Assembly (NCBI GenBank): GCA_022818135.1
Contig: JAFMSR010000010.1
Coordinates: forward strand, 9,811,188-9,875,187
Direction of reading: 5' to 3'
Length of the DNA: 64,000 nucleotides
From: Saxidomus purpurata
Lineage: Eukaryota; Mollusca; Bivalvia; Venerida; Veneridae
Shown here piece by piece: positions 47,363 to 58,900 of this stretch. Below the pieces are notes generated by a model that was not told the DNA's origin, searched no databases, and saw only the letters and a program-made list of their open reading frames with translations. Position 1 is the first letter of the stretch. The number at the start of each line of letters is the position of its first letter. The position numbers were made by a program, and so were the translations under genes.

Positions 47363-47434
47363 ACTTAAAGGTTAATATTCAAATAAGGTAAATGCGATAT
47401 TTATAGATCAAAATACCAAATGCCAAGATAACGT

Positions 47435-47910
47435 ATGGAACGCCATGGCCGTCTTATCATGACTTGTTTGCTTATATGCGGTACATATTTCATAATATGC
47501 AGTAGGTCTTTTATTATATGCAGTAGATATTTAATTATATGTGGTAGATAGTTCATTATGTGTGGTATAAATTACTTTATATGCTATACTTTTATATGTA
47601 GTACAAATTTTCTTATATGTGGTGCTAATGTCTTTATATGCAGTGCATTTGAATTTGTGTGCGGTACAAACACCAATATAAACAGTAGATTTGCTATTGC
47701 GTGTAGTAGATAATACGTTTTACGTGGTGCTTTTTACATTATATGATGTACAAACATAAATATATGTGGTAGTCACTGTGTCCATTATATGTGGTGCTTT
47801 TTTCCTTATATTAAATATCTACTGCATATGATAAAAGATCTACTGCATGTAATGAAATATGTACCGAATATAAGCAAACAAGTCATGATAAGACGGTCAT
47901 GGCGTTCCAT
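47435..47910. mobile_element. TIR element with an internal 21-bp minisatellite
   Basis: The first and last 106 bp are inverted copies differing at only a handful of positions; the outer ends are ATGGAACGCCATGGCCGTCT and its counterpart. The interior is a run of about sixteen worn copies of a 21-bp unit of the type TATATGTGGTAGATATTTAA(T). The repeat extends into the arms themselves. The flanking octamers GATAACGT (left) and AATAACGT (right) look like an 8-bp target-site duplication with one mismatch, which would fit a hAT-type mobiliser. There is no coding capacity. Confidence 0.8.
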
Positions 47911-48220
47911 AATAACGTATTTATCAGAGCTGTTTGCTGCAAATAACAAAGATAACACAATGCCAACGTCGAATTAACGCGTAGTTCAAAACAAAATTTT
48001 ATTTACTTATGCTGAAACCTTGAGATAAGAAAGAAGAAAAATGAGAAATTGACATATTATTTGCAGCTGACCGAGTGAACAAACATCAACACACAATCAT
48101 AGACAGAAAAATATTGATATTAAAAGCTACCACCAAAGACCATTTAGTGGGTAACTTTACTATTATTCGCTTCATGGAGATACTACGTTACTTTAACATA
48201 ATATTACTTAATCATGATAT

Positions 48221-48502
48221 TTAATTGCTTAAAAGCAAACACAATACAATTTTGCGATCCTTTATTTTGTTTCTTGTAGTGCCAAAGGCAAATTCTCTTG
48301 ATTTCTTCAGATATAAGGTGGTATTGTTGCAGCCAGGACAAAAGTGTTTTTCTTGAATAGCGTAAATGCAGGAGCAATTACTCTCAGAGCAAATAGTACA
48401 AATTCCACGGCTAGCAGAGCACATTAAGTAAAGATAACTTTCTACCATTCTCTGTTGTTTATATAGGATACGAGGTTTCGGTGTGCTTCTATAAGAACGC
48501 AT
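48221..48502 (-). other. Cysteine-rich open frame, unrecognised
   Basis: The minus-strand frame of 93 codons has a cysteine arrangement CSASRGICTICSESNCSC then HFCPGC, suggestive of zinc binding, followed by a basic tail. There is an ATG at the start and no obvious splice site. I do not recognise the family. It may be a fragment of a larger transposon or host protein. Confidence 0.3.
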
Positions 48503-49780
48503 TATGTATCATTCCGAGTGTCGAAATATGTAAAAATGCATTCTGCTGCTTGTGAGGCGCATATGTGAAGTTAATTGAAGAGACTAAGATCTGCATTCAT
48601 TTGGTATGAATGTTCGTCAATTCAAGGTCAAACAGAATAATATTATTTGCATTTGTGATATGTAGATTAAGGTTGCATTTTACTAACATTGTGTCATAAG
48701 TAGGTCTCCGGTGAGCTAGAAAGGACCATCCTGGCACTCTTGATACCGGAACTCGTAAATATGGTATGTTGCCCTAACTCGATTCTCCTTCGGCAGGGGT
48801 CAATATCTTATCTTTTTGTACAAATGCAGTTACATGTTACCTTATTTAATTCTGTGTATAAATGCACTTAATAAAATCGTCTATTTTTAAATGAGGGAAA
48901 ATATCCGTTTCGGGCTAAAATCAGGTCCAGTTAACACTATTTTCAAATAGTATTTTGCATTCTGAAGCTCCGTTGCGGTCAATAGTGTTCTACACAACGC
49001 CATTTGTTTTGTATTGCCGGGAAATTCAGACGTCTAAGCAGAAAAAATGTTTATTTCCAGTTAATCGTGAAGGACAATAATCATTTCGTTCCTGCAGATT
49101 TTTGACTGCTTCCTTTTCATATAGCTATCTTTATTTTTCTAAGCTATTAAACTTTGCAAGGTTCGGTAAGTCAGTTTTCTTGACTAAGTTGTGTTAATCA
49201 ACGTCTAGTTATGGCAGAGTAAGAGTCCATGATGCCACCTAAAAAGACAATGCGGCTGGCAACTTTCACACAATGAGTGCAACACCCATCAGCTTCCTCT
49301 GAATATGCCCCAAAATTTAAAGTAACACTTCATGAAATAGCCTTGCCCTATAACATAGTTGACAAGATTATTTACCCTGGTTTTAAACCAGCTAGATAGG
49401 GGTAGAGGGCTAAGCACCCAGGGCGAGTCAAAGAGCCTCGCTCTGAATAACCTCGAACTTTTTTAGAAGACTCATGCTTGCACCAGAATAAATTTGGGCA
49501 CAAAACGCTTAACTTTTAATGTACATGTATTAGAGACTTCCATAACAAAGTAAGACTTTTGTTAGACTCAAAATTGGTATCATTATATAAACACAGTAAA
49601 ATACTATATAATCATGGACCTGTATACACGTCCGTGTATATGATATAATATTTTTGAACGTATAAGAGACTTGCATAACAAGATGAGACTCATATCTTCT
49701 GCCAAAAATCGATATATTTTAGTTTATTCATGACTTGCAAATCTCTTTTTGCACCTTGTTACCAAAGCTTTAATATATGC
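48503..49780. other. AT-rich intergenic sequence, nothing recognised
   Basis: No supported feature. Confidence 0.4.
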
Positions 49781-49794
49781 TTAAATATAACTTT

Positions 49795-49990
49795 TTACCA
49801 GGGTGAGCCTTTACGTTCACTCACCGCCCGTCGCACGTTATATGTCCACCATTATATTCAAACGACATCTCCTCTGAAACCGCTAGTTCAATTTTGATGA
49901 ACGTAGAGGGTTTTCTAATATTTGTAAAATCATTAAGACTAAAATCTTGGTTTTGAAATAAACTTCCCGCAAGAGGGTAATTTTCAAAAA
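49795..49990. repeat. Common bivalve repeat fragment
   Basis: 'ccagggtgagcctttacgtt', then 'ctcctctgaaaccgctagtt', match the phrasing of the 'gtgagc...tctgaaaccgctag' type interspersed repeat seen across bivalve genomes. No coding capacity. Confidence 0.45.
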
Positions 49991-50017
49991 GTTATATGCT
50001 CTGACATCACTGCAGTC

Positions 50018-50828
50018 TCAACCGTAAGAACAGCTTCCAACCTGCCAGGTTTTTGTTTTCTCAATTGTTGCTATTACAAGAAAAGTTGATCTGGTCATTT
50101 CCCTAAAACCCTCCCGCACCCTTCTAGCAACTGAATAACAAAGTGAAAACCAGACACAGTGTCGCAATATTGCTGGTGATGCTTGGTATTTACTCAAGTA
50201 TTGAGCAAGTTTCACTAGATCACCCTCCTCAATGGCTGGATAATGTGATGGTTTTCCACTTTTTTTTCTGATACATACTTTTTACTCATATTTTCCAGCA
50301 TTTTATTGGCAAGATTAAATTCTTTGTCAACTATAATGTTAATAGCTCTGTTATATGGTGGAGCAGTAATGATTCTGTGAAGTCCAGCTGGTATCCCTCT
50401 CATACTACCTGGTGCAAAATACTTCCCATCGCTTGTGCTGATTTCAGCTTAGAACTTACGCAGGGTTTTGACAATGTTTTCCGGTTCAATTGATACTAAT
50501 TCTGGGAAAACATTCCTTTATTGAAAAATGAAACTTTCCAAACGAACATCAGTTTTAAGCAGAATACTTGTAAACTTTTTCATAGCCCATTTTTCGCTAT
50601 TTTCACTGCCATGTGATTTTGCCTTTGTGTCTAAAGCAAGTTGCTCGTCATCTAGATCTGACAAATTTCTATCATTTTCAGTTTTGACATTCCTTTTACC
50701 CTTGTTTTCTATTTCATCATCATTTGATCGGACAACAAAAGATTTATCCTCAGATTCATAGCCATATCCCTCCAATAAATCATCAACAATGTAGTTCAGA
50801 ACAACAGGTGCTTTAGCTGAAGCAGTGG
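50018..50828 (-). pseudogene. Crypton-like tyrosine-recombinase pseudogene
   Basis: Read on the minus strand from a possible acceptor (TTTCCTTCAG) at about 50829, the frame runs through an acidic N-terminal part, then EKWAMKKFTSILLKTDVRLE, an FPELVSIEPENIVKTLRKF helix, DGKYFAPGSMRGIPAGLHRI, APPYNRAINIIVDKEFNLAN and, after a frameshift, DLVKLAQYLSKY...SVARRVREGFREMT. This order matches the recombinase-like domain of Crypton-derived proteins (the ZMYM/QRICH1-type fold with an R.REG.R segment) found in many copies in molluscs. Two in-frame TAA stops (near 50520 and 50450) and a frameshift near 50235 show it is inactive. The C-terminal catalytic part is not seen. Confidence 0.65.
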
Positions 50829-52540
50829 CTGAAGGAAATCATAACATTTTTACCACAGTGTTACTTTAGCTTTTATGTATAGCAACTTTATCATTTCTTG
50901 TTTCCTTTCTTATAAATTTATGTATAATTTAGCTATTTTGTATTTGTATATTGATGGAATGACAATATCATATTCGACCTTTTTCTTGCAAAGCCATCTG
51001 TTTCAATATTAAAATTAATATTTCATATTTACTAGTGTTTGTTTGGCCTGATACTGGTTTAAATGTTATTTATTACGACGATTCCCTCTGAAACTACCGG
51101 AAACGCACATTGCAATATTTACATTTAGAAACTAAGGGGTTACATCAATGATTGGTTGAGAAAATATTTTTTCTTTAAAAAAGCAATCTCCACATTTATT
51201 AGATAGTCTTAAACATAGTTTACATAAAACCTAATATCAACTGTTTAACGTGTAAAAAGTACCGTATCTCCCAATAGTGGGACATGAGGATTCCGGTTAC
51301 TCGAGAGTAAGGTAAACCAGAGCTCGAGAATTCCCGACACGCCTGTTAAAAGTCATCAGCCCATTTTGGGCCTTGATCAGGAATGAAATATTGATAGCGT
51401 CGCCTTTGATGGTAAAGGATCAACATAAAATGTACAATTTACATGTCAACTTATAATTAAAACATACAAAAAACAGTAGACAAACTTTATGAATTATATA
51501 CCATGTAAATTATATTTTAAGGATAACACAAAAAATAAATCAAACCTTTTTCCGGTCCTATAGATTGTATGACAGATAAATTTCCCGAATTTCCGCTGCC
51601 TTAAGAAAATATTAAAGACATTAAAAAGTCAGCGTTCACTTATTCCTTACTTATTTAAATGAAACTGGTAGTTAAATCCCTACATTTTGTGGCAACGTAG
51701 ACAGCAACCGTATGAAATTTCCCCTGTTACCACAGGTTTTCTCTTCTTCTGACATATAAAACCTGTACCAGCAAGGAGGGACAAGCCTTTTAAACCTTGT
51801 GGGATAATTGAACTTATAGGGGCTGTCCTAAAAAGGGGCTTAGATTAATTTTCCAACCATGCCTAGAGAGTTTCTGATTAACTCTACTTGAAACTGTTAA
51901 CCAGTAAGACGGAAAAAACTCCCAATATGTGACATTGGATGTAAATTCAGCACAAAGCGTATAGTTTTTTTGTGTGACCTGTACTTGTTTTTAATTCCTG
52001 TGTTAAACTATTAAACCAGGTAGAAGAGGCATAGTCAAAATGACATTGTATAAGTGATGTACCTATCATTGGATCGTTTCAGCTTGTTTAAAGAAAAGAA
52101 AAGAATAGAATAGAATACTTTATTAACCTCTCGGGCATACAATTTTGAGATATACACAGAGTTCAACATAAAACGCTCAACATAAAATATAATTATAGTG
52201 TATAAACACTTGTAGTGTCAGGTCACGCTATTAGGCTATTGCTGAGATAATTCCAAATTGCGAATAAGGGAATTTTGTTTGAGGGAAATCAATCGCCAAA
52301 AAAGACTTATGATATCTAACGAATAAGGGAAGATCCAGATCCTATAGTAATGCCCCTTGCTGGGCAATAAAGTGATTTATGGAAAGATGCTAGGATTAGG
52401 GAAATTTCGGTAAATATGCTGCAGCAGAGCACAATCTCACAATCAAAGTATTCATTATGAACATATACAAAATACCGGTATATCAAGGTTATTAATCTGT
52501 GCAAACACTTCTGTATGAAACCATTTTATCATAGTATTAT
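50829..52540. other. AT-rich intergenic sequence, nothing recognised
   Basis: No supported feature. Confidence 0.4.
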
Positions 52541-52547
52541 AAGATCA

Positions 52548-52780
52548 CAATATGATGACGTCAATAAAATAACAACGCACACAACGCATGTTTCGCGCTA
52601 AATTTTCTTCAATTTTTTGGTAAAAATGTCATTTTGATTCGGTTTTATTCGCACAGACAAGTGTCAAAAGGTATAGAATAAACGGGTTTATTAGTAAAGT
52701 AATGTGATCAATCAACCAGATTGGCTCAGACTTGTCGCGGTCTACGCACTCGCATGATCGTACACATCGTACTGCGTGCA
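52548..52780 (-). repeat. Interspersed repeat, copy 2 (inverse of 43 kb copy)
   Basis: Contains, reversed and complemented, the same ordered blocks as 42970-43195, including GACGTCA, TTTCGCGCTAAA and CAGACAAGTGTCAAA. Confidence 0.7.
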
Positions 52781-53029
52781 TAGATAGGTAGGTCATGTGT
52801 GTGCTGCCACTCGCCTACCTAATCCTGACAAAGTCACAAAATTACAATGATAAGTAGCACAACTAATGCTTGAATTTCACTAAAAAAAACGTAAAAAAAT
52901 CTTTAGCGTAGTATGGCCTATGTTTCTGACAGCGCGTATCGGGAATTCTAGTGTATCCTGTTGTCCATATTTAGCATGTGATCTACGTATAATTCTCGCC
53001 ACAACTGAACCAGTTGGAAATAGCTTTCT

Positions 53030-53200
53030 CACCTACGAGATAAAGTGAATCTAACATGTTCATGAGTTGTGGATAAGGAAATCCCACCTGAGGGTTGAGA
53101 TACGTCCAAAAACGAGGCTCTGAACGTTTACATCTCAACCCTCAGGGTGGGATTTCCTTATCCACAACTCAATGGACATGGTAGATTTATTTTCTCACCG
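53030..53200. repeat. Foldback (hairpin) element with loop AACGAGGCTCTG
   Basis: GAGTTGTGGATAAGGAAATC then CCACCTGAGGGTTGAGAT is mirrored on the right almost base for base. Weaker pairing continues outward to CTAACATGTTCATGAG and its partner. The loop carries AACGAGGCTCTG at 53111-53122, identical to the loop of the 4.5 kb foldback although the arms are unrelated. Confidence 0.8.
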
Positions 53201-53439
53201 TTTAAATCGCATTTTCACACAAGTAAGAAGAAATTCGTGCAAATACAGGATGGGGATGAAAAAATGAAAATCAACTTTTTCTCGAATTTTACTTCAAAAC
53301 TGCTATAGATGGATAGAAAATGATCTAACTAAGAAAATGAATACCAACAACCCTATGTTTATTTCAAAAATAACAATTTTACAGCCATTTTTCGATTTTT
53401 ATGTCTGCTTACAATTAACGTAAAAATAGTCCGGCAGCG

Positions 53440-53500
53440 ATGTGAGATAAGCGATGTGAGATAAGTTTATCTCACATGGGTAAATGCGCGGAAATATGTA
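53440..53500. repeat. GATGTGAGATAAG tandem pair plus inverted copy
   Basis: GCGATGTGAGATAA occurs twice in tandem and is followed directly by TTTATCTCACATGGG, so the second copy and the third form a tight hairpin. Confidence 0.65.
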
Positions 53501-53587
53501 ACCCATAGGTGAGAAACACCGTCTATGGTAATGACAGAAATATGATACAACATGTAGTTATGGGCCATACCGTACTATCCGTAAAGT

Positions 53588-54195
53588 TGCCATTTCAATT
53601 GCCGATTCAATTGGCAACTGGCAGCTAGTTTCACACTCCTAGCTGCCTATTTGACTTCACTTGCAAATGTCAGACAACTGCCAGGTTGATAAACCTCATA
53701 AATTGGCAACAGGCAAGTGGCAGCCAGCCAGATGTCAATTTGAATTGTGTCAACAATTGTTTAATACATGAATTGGCAATAGTCAACTGACAGCCAGATG
53801 CCAATTCGGTTTACCTTGCAAATTGCCAACTGACAACTGGCAGCTAGATGCCATCTCGACTTTTGTCATTAATTGTGAATAATAAGTGAATTGTCTACTG
53901 GCAACCAGATGCCAATCCGCTAAACTTGTGCAGCTGGCAATGGGTAGCTAGTTCGCTAATTCGACGTTAGTCACCAATTGTGAATATTAAATGAATTGGC
54001 AACTGTCGACTAACAGCCAGATGCCTGCGAATTGGCAATTGACAACTGACAGCAAGATGCAAATTCGACTTGTGTCATCTATTTAAATAAGTGAAATGCT
54101 ATTCTTTATTCGCGGCACAAATCAAATTGACAGTAAGAGAATGAAGCAAGATACCAGTTGCCAATTGAATCGGCGTTCAATTGGCATCTCACGGG
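53588..54195. mobile_element. TIR element with AATTGGCAACTGGCAGCCAG-type internal repeats
   Basis: A perfect 21-bp pair (53601-53621 beginning GCCGATTCAATTGGC, and 54154-54174 as its complement) sits inside longer imperfect ends. The interior has about seven worn units starting AATTGGCAACTGGCAG and containing CCAGATGCCAATTCG, at 35-105 bp spacing. There is no coding capacity. The architecture matches the neighbouring TIR-plus-minisatellite elements, but the sequence is unrelated. Confidence 0.75.
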
Positions 54196-55913
54196 TAGCT
54201 TACTTCATGGAGCATTCTTTGAAATAAAGTTGCCCGTATGATACTTATAATGACTAACCAAACAATAGACAATAAGCCTCAGCTATCTTCCTGACTGAAT
54301 AAAATGGATATTTATTATTTTAATAACCCTTCTTTTCCTTCTCAAAACGGTATGGAGCACAAACACTAAGTTTAGACTTCCGCTACTTGAGAAATATAAA
54401 TGTCACTGGTGTCACGGACCTATCTATATACACAATGAATTTTTGTTCCATACCTATTTTAACGAGATCGTGCAAAACTTCGTGCTATTTCAAATGTTAC
54501 AACCGTGAACCACTCATCGCTACAGCAGACGGTAAAACCAGGAGAAAAGAATGAAAACGGTGTATTTTCTAATATTGTTTTAATAAATTGGGCAAAGATT
54601 TATACTATTTAATCATTAAAACTGTTTCGATGTCAACACTGGAGTATTGGCACAACTGTTTTAAGTAACGTTTTTATTTCGGAAAAACAACATTCCTGTG
54701 AATTTATCTAATGTGCTCGACAGTCATTTGTTCAAAGTACTGAAGTAGTTTTCCGTGTTAGCTTTGTTGCTTCACTTTTATTGCATTTATTGTACAACCG
54801 GAAACACAGTTGCATAAATGAACATTTTAACTTAGTGCAAAGTTTCAGTCACATTTTATCATTGTTTCTTTCACAAAAAATGTAATACCATTTTAAATTC
54901 ATCAATTAGCAAGGGATTTATTGCAAAGGCTTCTGTAATAGTTTCATTGTTCAATCAGTCTCTTTTAAGTCAAAACAGTAGATACCAACAATCTGCAGAT
55001 AATTAGATTATTACTCCAATACGTCAACCACAAATTGTATATCAATTGTAAATGAAGATTTGACGGCACTACAACATGTCTAATTTTGCTAATTCTTCCT
55101 GTTATTGTAGCAGTTTGTAGCTAAATCTACTCTTTAATGATTGAAACTGTTTCTACTTGTAACATATTTCCTGTAAATATAGCATGTATTTACAAACCGT
55201 TGATAAGAATGGAATTAAGTTTGAAAATGCAGTTGGATTATGATATGAGCCTATTCCGTAAATGTTCAGGGAACACCCGCTTTATCAATAATTGGAAATC
55301 TAGAAGAAAACAAATATTGTATAGATTTAGCAAGAAAAATATTAAACAATCTCCATAGACTGAAGCCAAAGATTGATCAAAGACTACGGACTGTCAATGA
55401 TAATTATACAATCATGTAATTGTACTATAAAATGGATAATAACTTTGCTTTACTAATTATAAAAACATTTTAATTGCCAATTAAGTGCGTTATATTTTTA
55501 GAAATTGATTACTTTTCAAAATTTACTAGTTACCAATAGGTGATATTCATTTATTTACTTTTTGACATTTTATGAAACAAAGACTTATCAAATATTATAT
55601 CCACGCTATTAGTCGATTTATTTTCTTTTTTTAATCGAACGTTTTCTTTTGTTGTACGGACTGCCTTTCAATATGAAACAAAGGATCGATTTGAGAGCTT
55701 TTAGCATGATCGTTAACAATGCATTGTATGAATAAGTATTTGATTAATACACAAAGATTTAGTGACAGTTGGTAAAAGCATTTGAGGAGCAAATCAATCC
55801 CTACTGAAAGATTTGATAGCAAAATAGATCTTTATCTGCCTTGGCTTAAAATGGTACCAGGAGCATGCTCTCTAATCGTTTTTACTGAATAGTATGTTGT
55901 ATCATTTACTGAA
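54196..55913. other. AT-rich sequence upstream of the WSC gene
   Basis: No gene was recognised. A promoter for the WSC gene should lie near the right end, but no clear TATA or initiator could be assigned. Confidence 0.4.
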
Positions 55914-55980
55914 ATGATGGGGAGGTGTGGACCAAGTACATGGTGTATTGTTGGATATCTAGCTGTGACATGCAGTGCAA
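55914..55980 (+). CDS. WSC gene exon 1 (signal peptide)
   Basis: ATGATG opens MMGRCGPSTWCIVGYLAVTC plus SA, a signal peptide. The donor is GCAA|GTAAGT at 55980/55981, phase 1. Confidence 0.65.
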
Positions 55981-58900
55981 GTAAGTACCAAAAACTCACA
56001 ACCAGTAAACAGTTTTATTTATGTTTGTTTAGCGTAAAATGAATGTCTTCCGGATGCTCAAACCCTTAACACGTTGTTAGTTACAATGTACATCGTTGAC
56101 CTATACTAGACATTCGTCAATTGACACTGGACCGCAGCTCCATATCTGATGCTTCTCTCGATTACCTTAGACAGTTTCCCTCACAGTAAAGTCGGAATAG
56201 ATTTCACTAATTTAAATAAAAGTAAATTTATTATTTTTCCAATTTCCATAATTGACGGACACAACGCTACGTACACAGAGACTACTCGATACAGTAGGAA
56301 CCCCAAAATATAAGCTGTCAATCTTTATGAGACGATCAGTATCAGCACTACCCGATATCAAAAACTAGTACTACTACTACTAATAATAATGATTATATTA
56401 AGAGGAAAAAAGAAACATGTTTATAGTTGATTTGAAATTCGGTTGTAGACTTCAGTATTCGCAAACCGTTAGGTTGATTGCTTGAATTCTTACCAACACT
56501 TGCGCCAAAAGAAGGGATTGTAGAAGATGATGAATCAGGAAAAATCTCTGCTATCATGTTCTATTTAGTTCGATATTAGTTGCCCAGTTTTACGCGGTCA
56601 TTTGATATATTGGGCTATTTTGATATGTGGACACAATCTTGACTTGGTAAGACTGCATGACGCAAAAAACTATATGTCAATTTGTTTTGACTTAGTTCGA
56701 TATATTATCCATCCTAGTTTACTTGCATGATTGTAGTTCTCTGTAGGAAAGAGCTTTTTTAGTAAAATATGTCCTGTCCAAGTTCTTCTTCACTGTGTTT
56801 TAGATCATGTAACGAGAACACTGATGTTTCTCAACTCTGGATCTACAAATAACTTTGACGCAACGTGGAACACTGCTGGTTCTATCAATGATCCTAACGG
56901 CAACAAATCGCTGTATGATACATATCAGTTGCTAGAAACGGACAGCACAGATTTCAAGGCAGATATCGATCCTTATTTAGGAAATATTTCTGAGGTTAGT
57001 GAAAAATATTTTCTGTCGTTTCCCAATTACTATTATTATCATTGTTATATATCAATTGCTGCGTAATTTGAATATTACTAACGCCATCTCATTAAGCTTC
57101 AAGTCGAGTCTGTGAAATACCAACGGATTGCTGATAGAACTCAATAATATAATGGTAGTAATGATAATGATCGAGAGATGATATGGCACTTGCACAGCTA
57201 CAGCACAGCAGAGACAAGAGCAGGATTCAAAATTCAGAAGATACCGTTACAATTATTGAAAACTATTTAAATTTATTACGAGACTTGAGTCAGTATTCGA
57301 ACCTGTACCGTGTGGTGACATCGCCTAGCATGTAGAGTAGGAAAACCCGTTACACCACTTGGGGACCACAACAGCCCAAAAAATGAGTCGTGCAAAGATC
57401 CCATATCTAAGTGACTACACCACACCGGGGCAAGTTCAGACACATATAAGATGGCAGATCATTCTATTTCAGCTGGAACTCATAGGCTTCAACGCTCTTG
57501 GAGACGAATTGTGTTATTTGTCGTTTGATGTGACTGGTATAAATATCTCGCACGTTGACAGCTGGTTTGACTCTTCCAATCTTCTTCATACATCCATCAC
57601 AGCATCGGATCCTAAAACCATTTCAACTACCGTAAGGTATGTATATTTTTCTATAGTGGTATAAAACAGTCACGTGACATGATATTACCAAATACATTGC
57701 GCAATGTTCAAACAATGCGCATTCATCAAGTTTTGTGAGTGCATGTTTCATATAGTACAGGCGCCTGTTTGGACGTTATTTTCTTATTTTACCAATAATC
57801 ATAGATTCTGAGTAAACACCCATACACTAGTTTTAAAGGATATTATCCATTTATCGAGTAACCTAAATTATTGATCAACTTCATCTGGTACATTAAAGTA
57901 TGTTATTACAGTTTCCTGTGAAATAGCAAGACGACAATTTGACAAGAGCGTTGTGAAATCATTTTGTTTGTCTATAACACCATCCTTATGTGGGCCTGCA
58001 GTACTGCAAATGAGAGCTCATCTTCTGTGGCAAGGAAGCGTTAGTAAGCTATGCTCATACATATTGTTTTTTGTAAATATATCATGTTTCAACCAACATT
58101 GAATTGCTGTTATTTCAGGGACGGAAATAAAGAACTGCTTATTCTTACAAATTCAAATGAGGCTTGGTTTTCCATACTTCACCCAAGCACTACTCCAGGA
58201 CCGGACTCACGGATTCTACTGGCAGTTAATTCTTCCGCTGCTCTAACAGTACACAGCACAGGTATATTGGTTATAATGGTTATATGTCGTAACTTTTGTT
58301 GTGTGCTTTTTCGAAGTGACTGCTGTGTGTATTATATGTACATATCTACACAACTATCCCATGTACCTAACCTGGGTGTTTACTGTCATGTTTACAGAAC
58401 CAGATCTCCGTAATATTAACCACTATATTCTGGAAATTGTCTTTTCAGTCATGGTCTGTTGAAAGATCTTTTAGAATTTAGCATGATGTCTGACAGGTTA
58501 AGATATGGGACTATAGGTAAAGTGAGCTCCACGTTGTTGGGCTTTAATAAATAAGGATTACCTTTGTTAAACATGTGGCAACCGTGGCCTCGAGATCGAA
58601 AATAAAATTGAGGAAATTGTATGCAGCATGTCATTTTTTTTAAAGATGTTACAATTCATTATAATATACAAACCTTAATTCAACAAAAATAAATGAAAAA
58701 TTATAATTCCTGTGCAAACATTGATGATATTCACCAAGTAAGTGCAGACTCTAGATCCTTGAATAGATAAAAGTAACCATTGTTTTAAACTTTAGTATGC
58801 AGAGCTCAAAACAAGTAATGCGTATTGGGGAAAAGTTTGTTTAAACACTTTTTAAAAATTCAGATTCTGTCGTAACTTAATTAAGTTGTGTACAGCTAAG

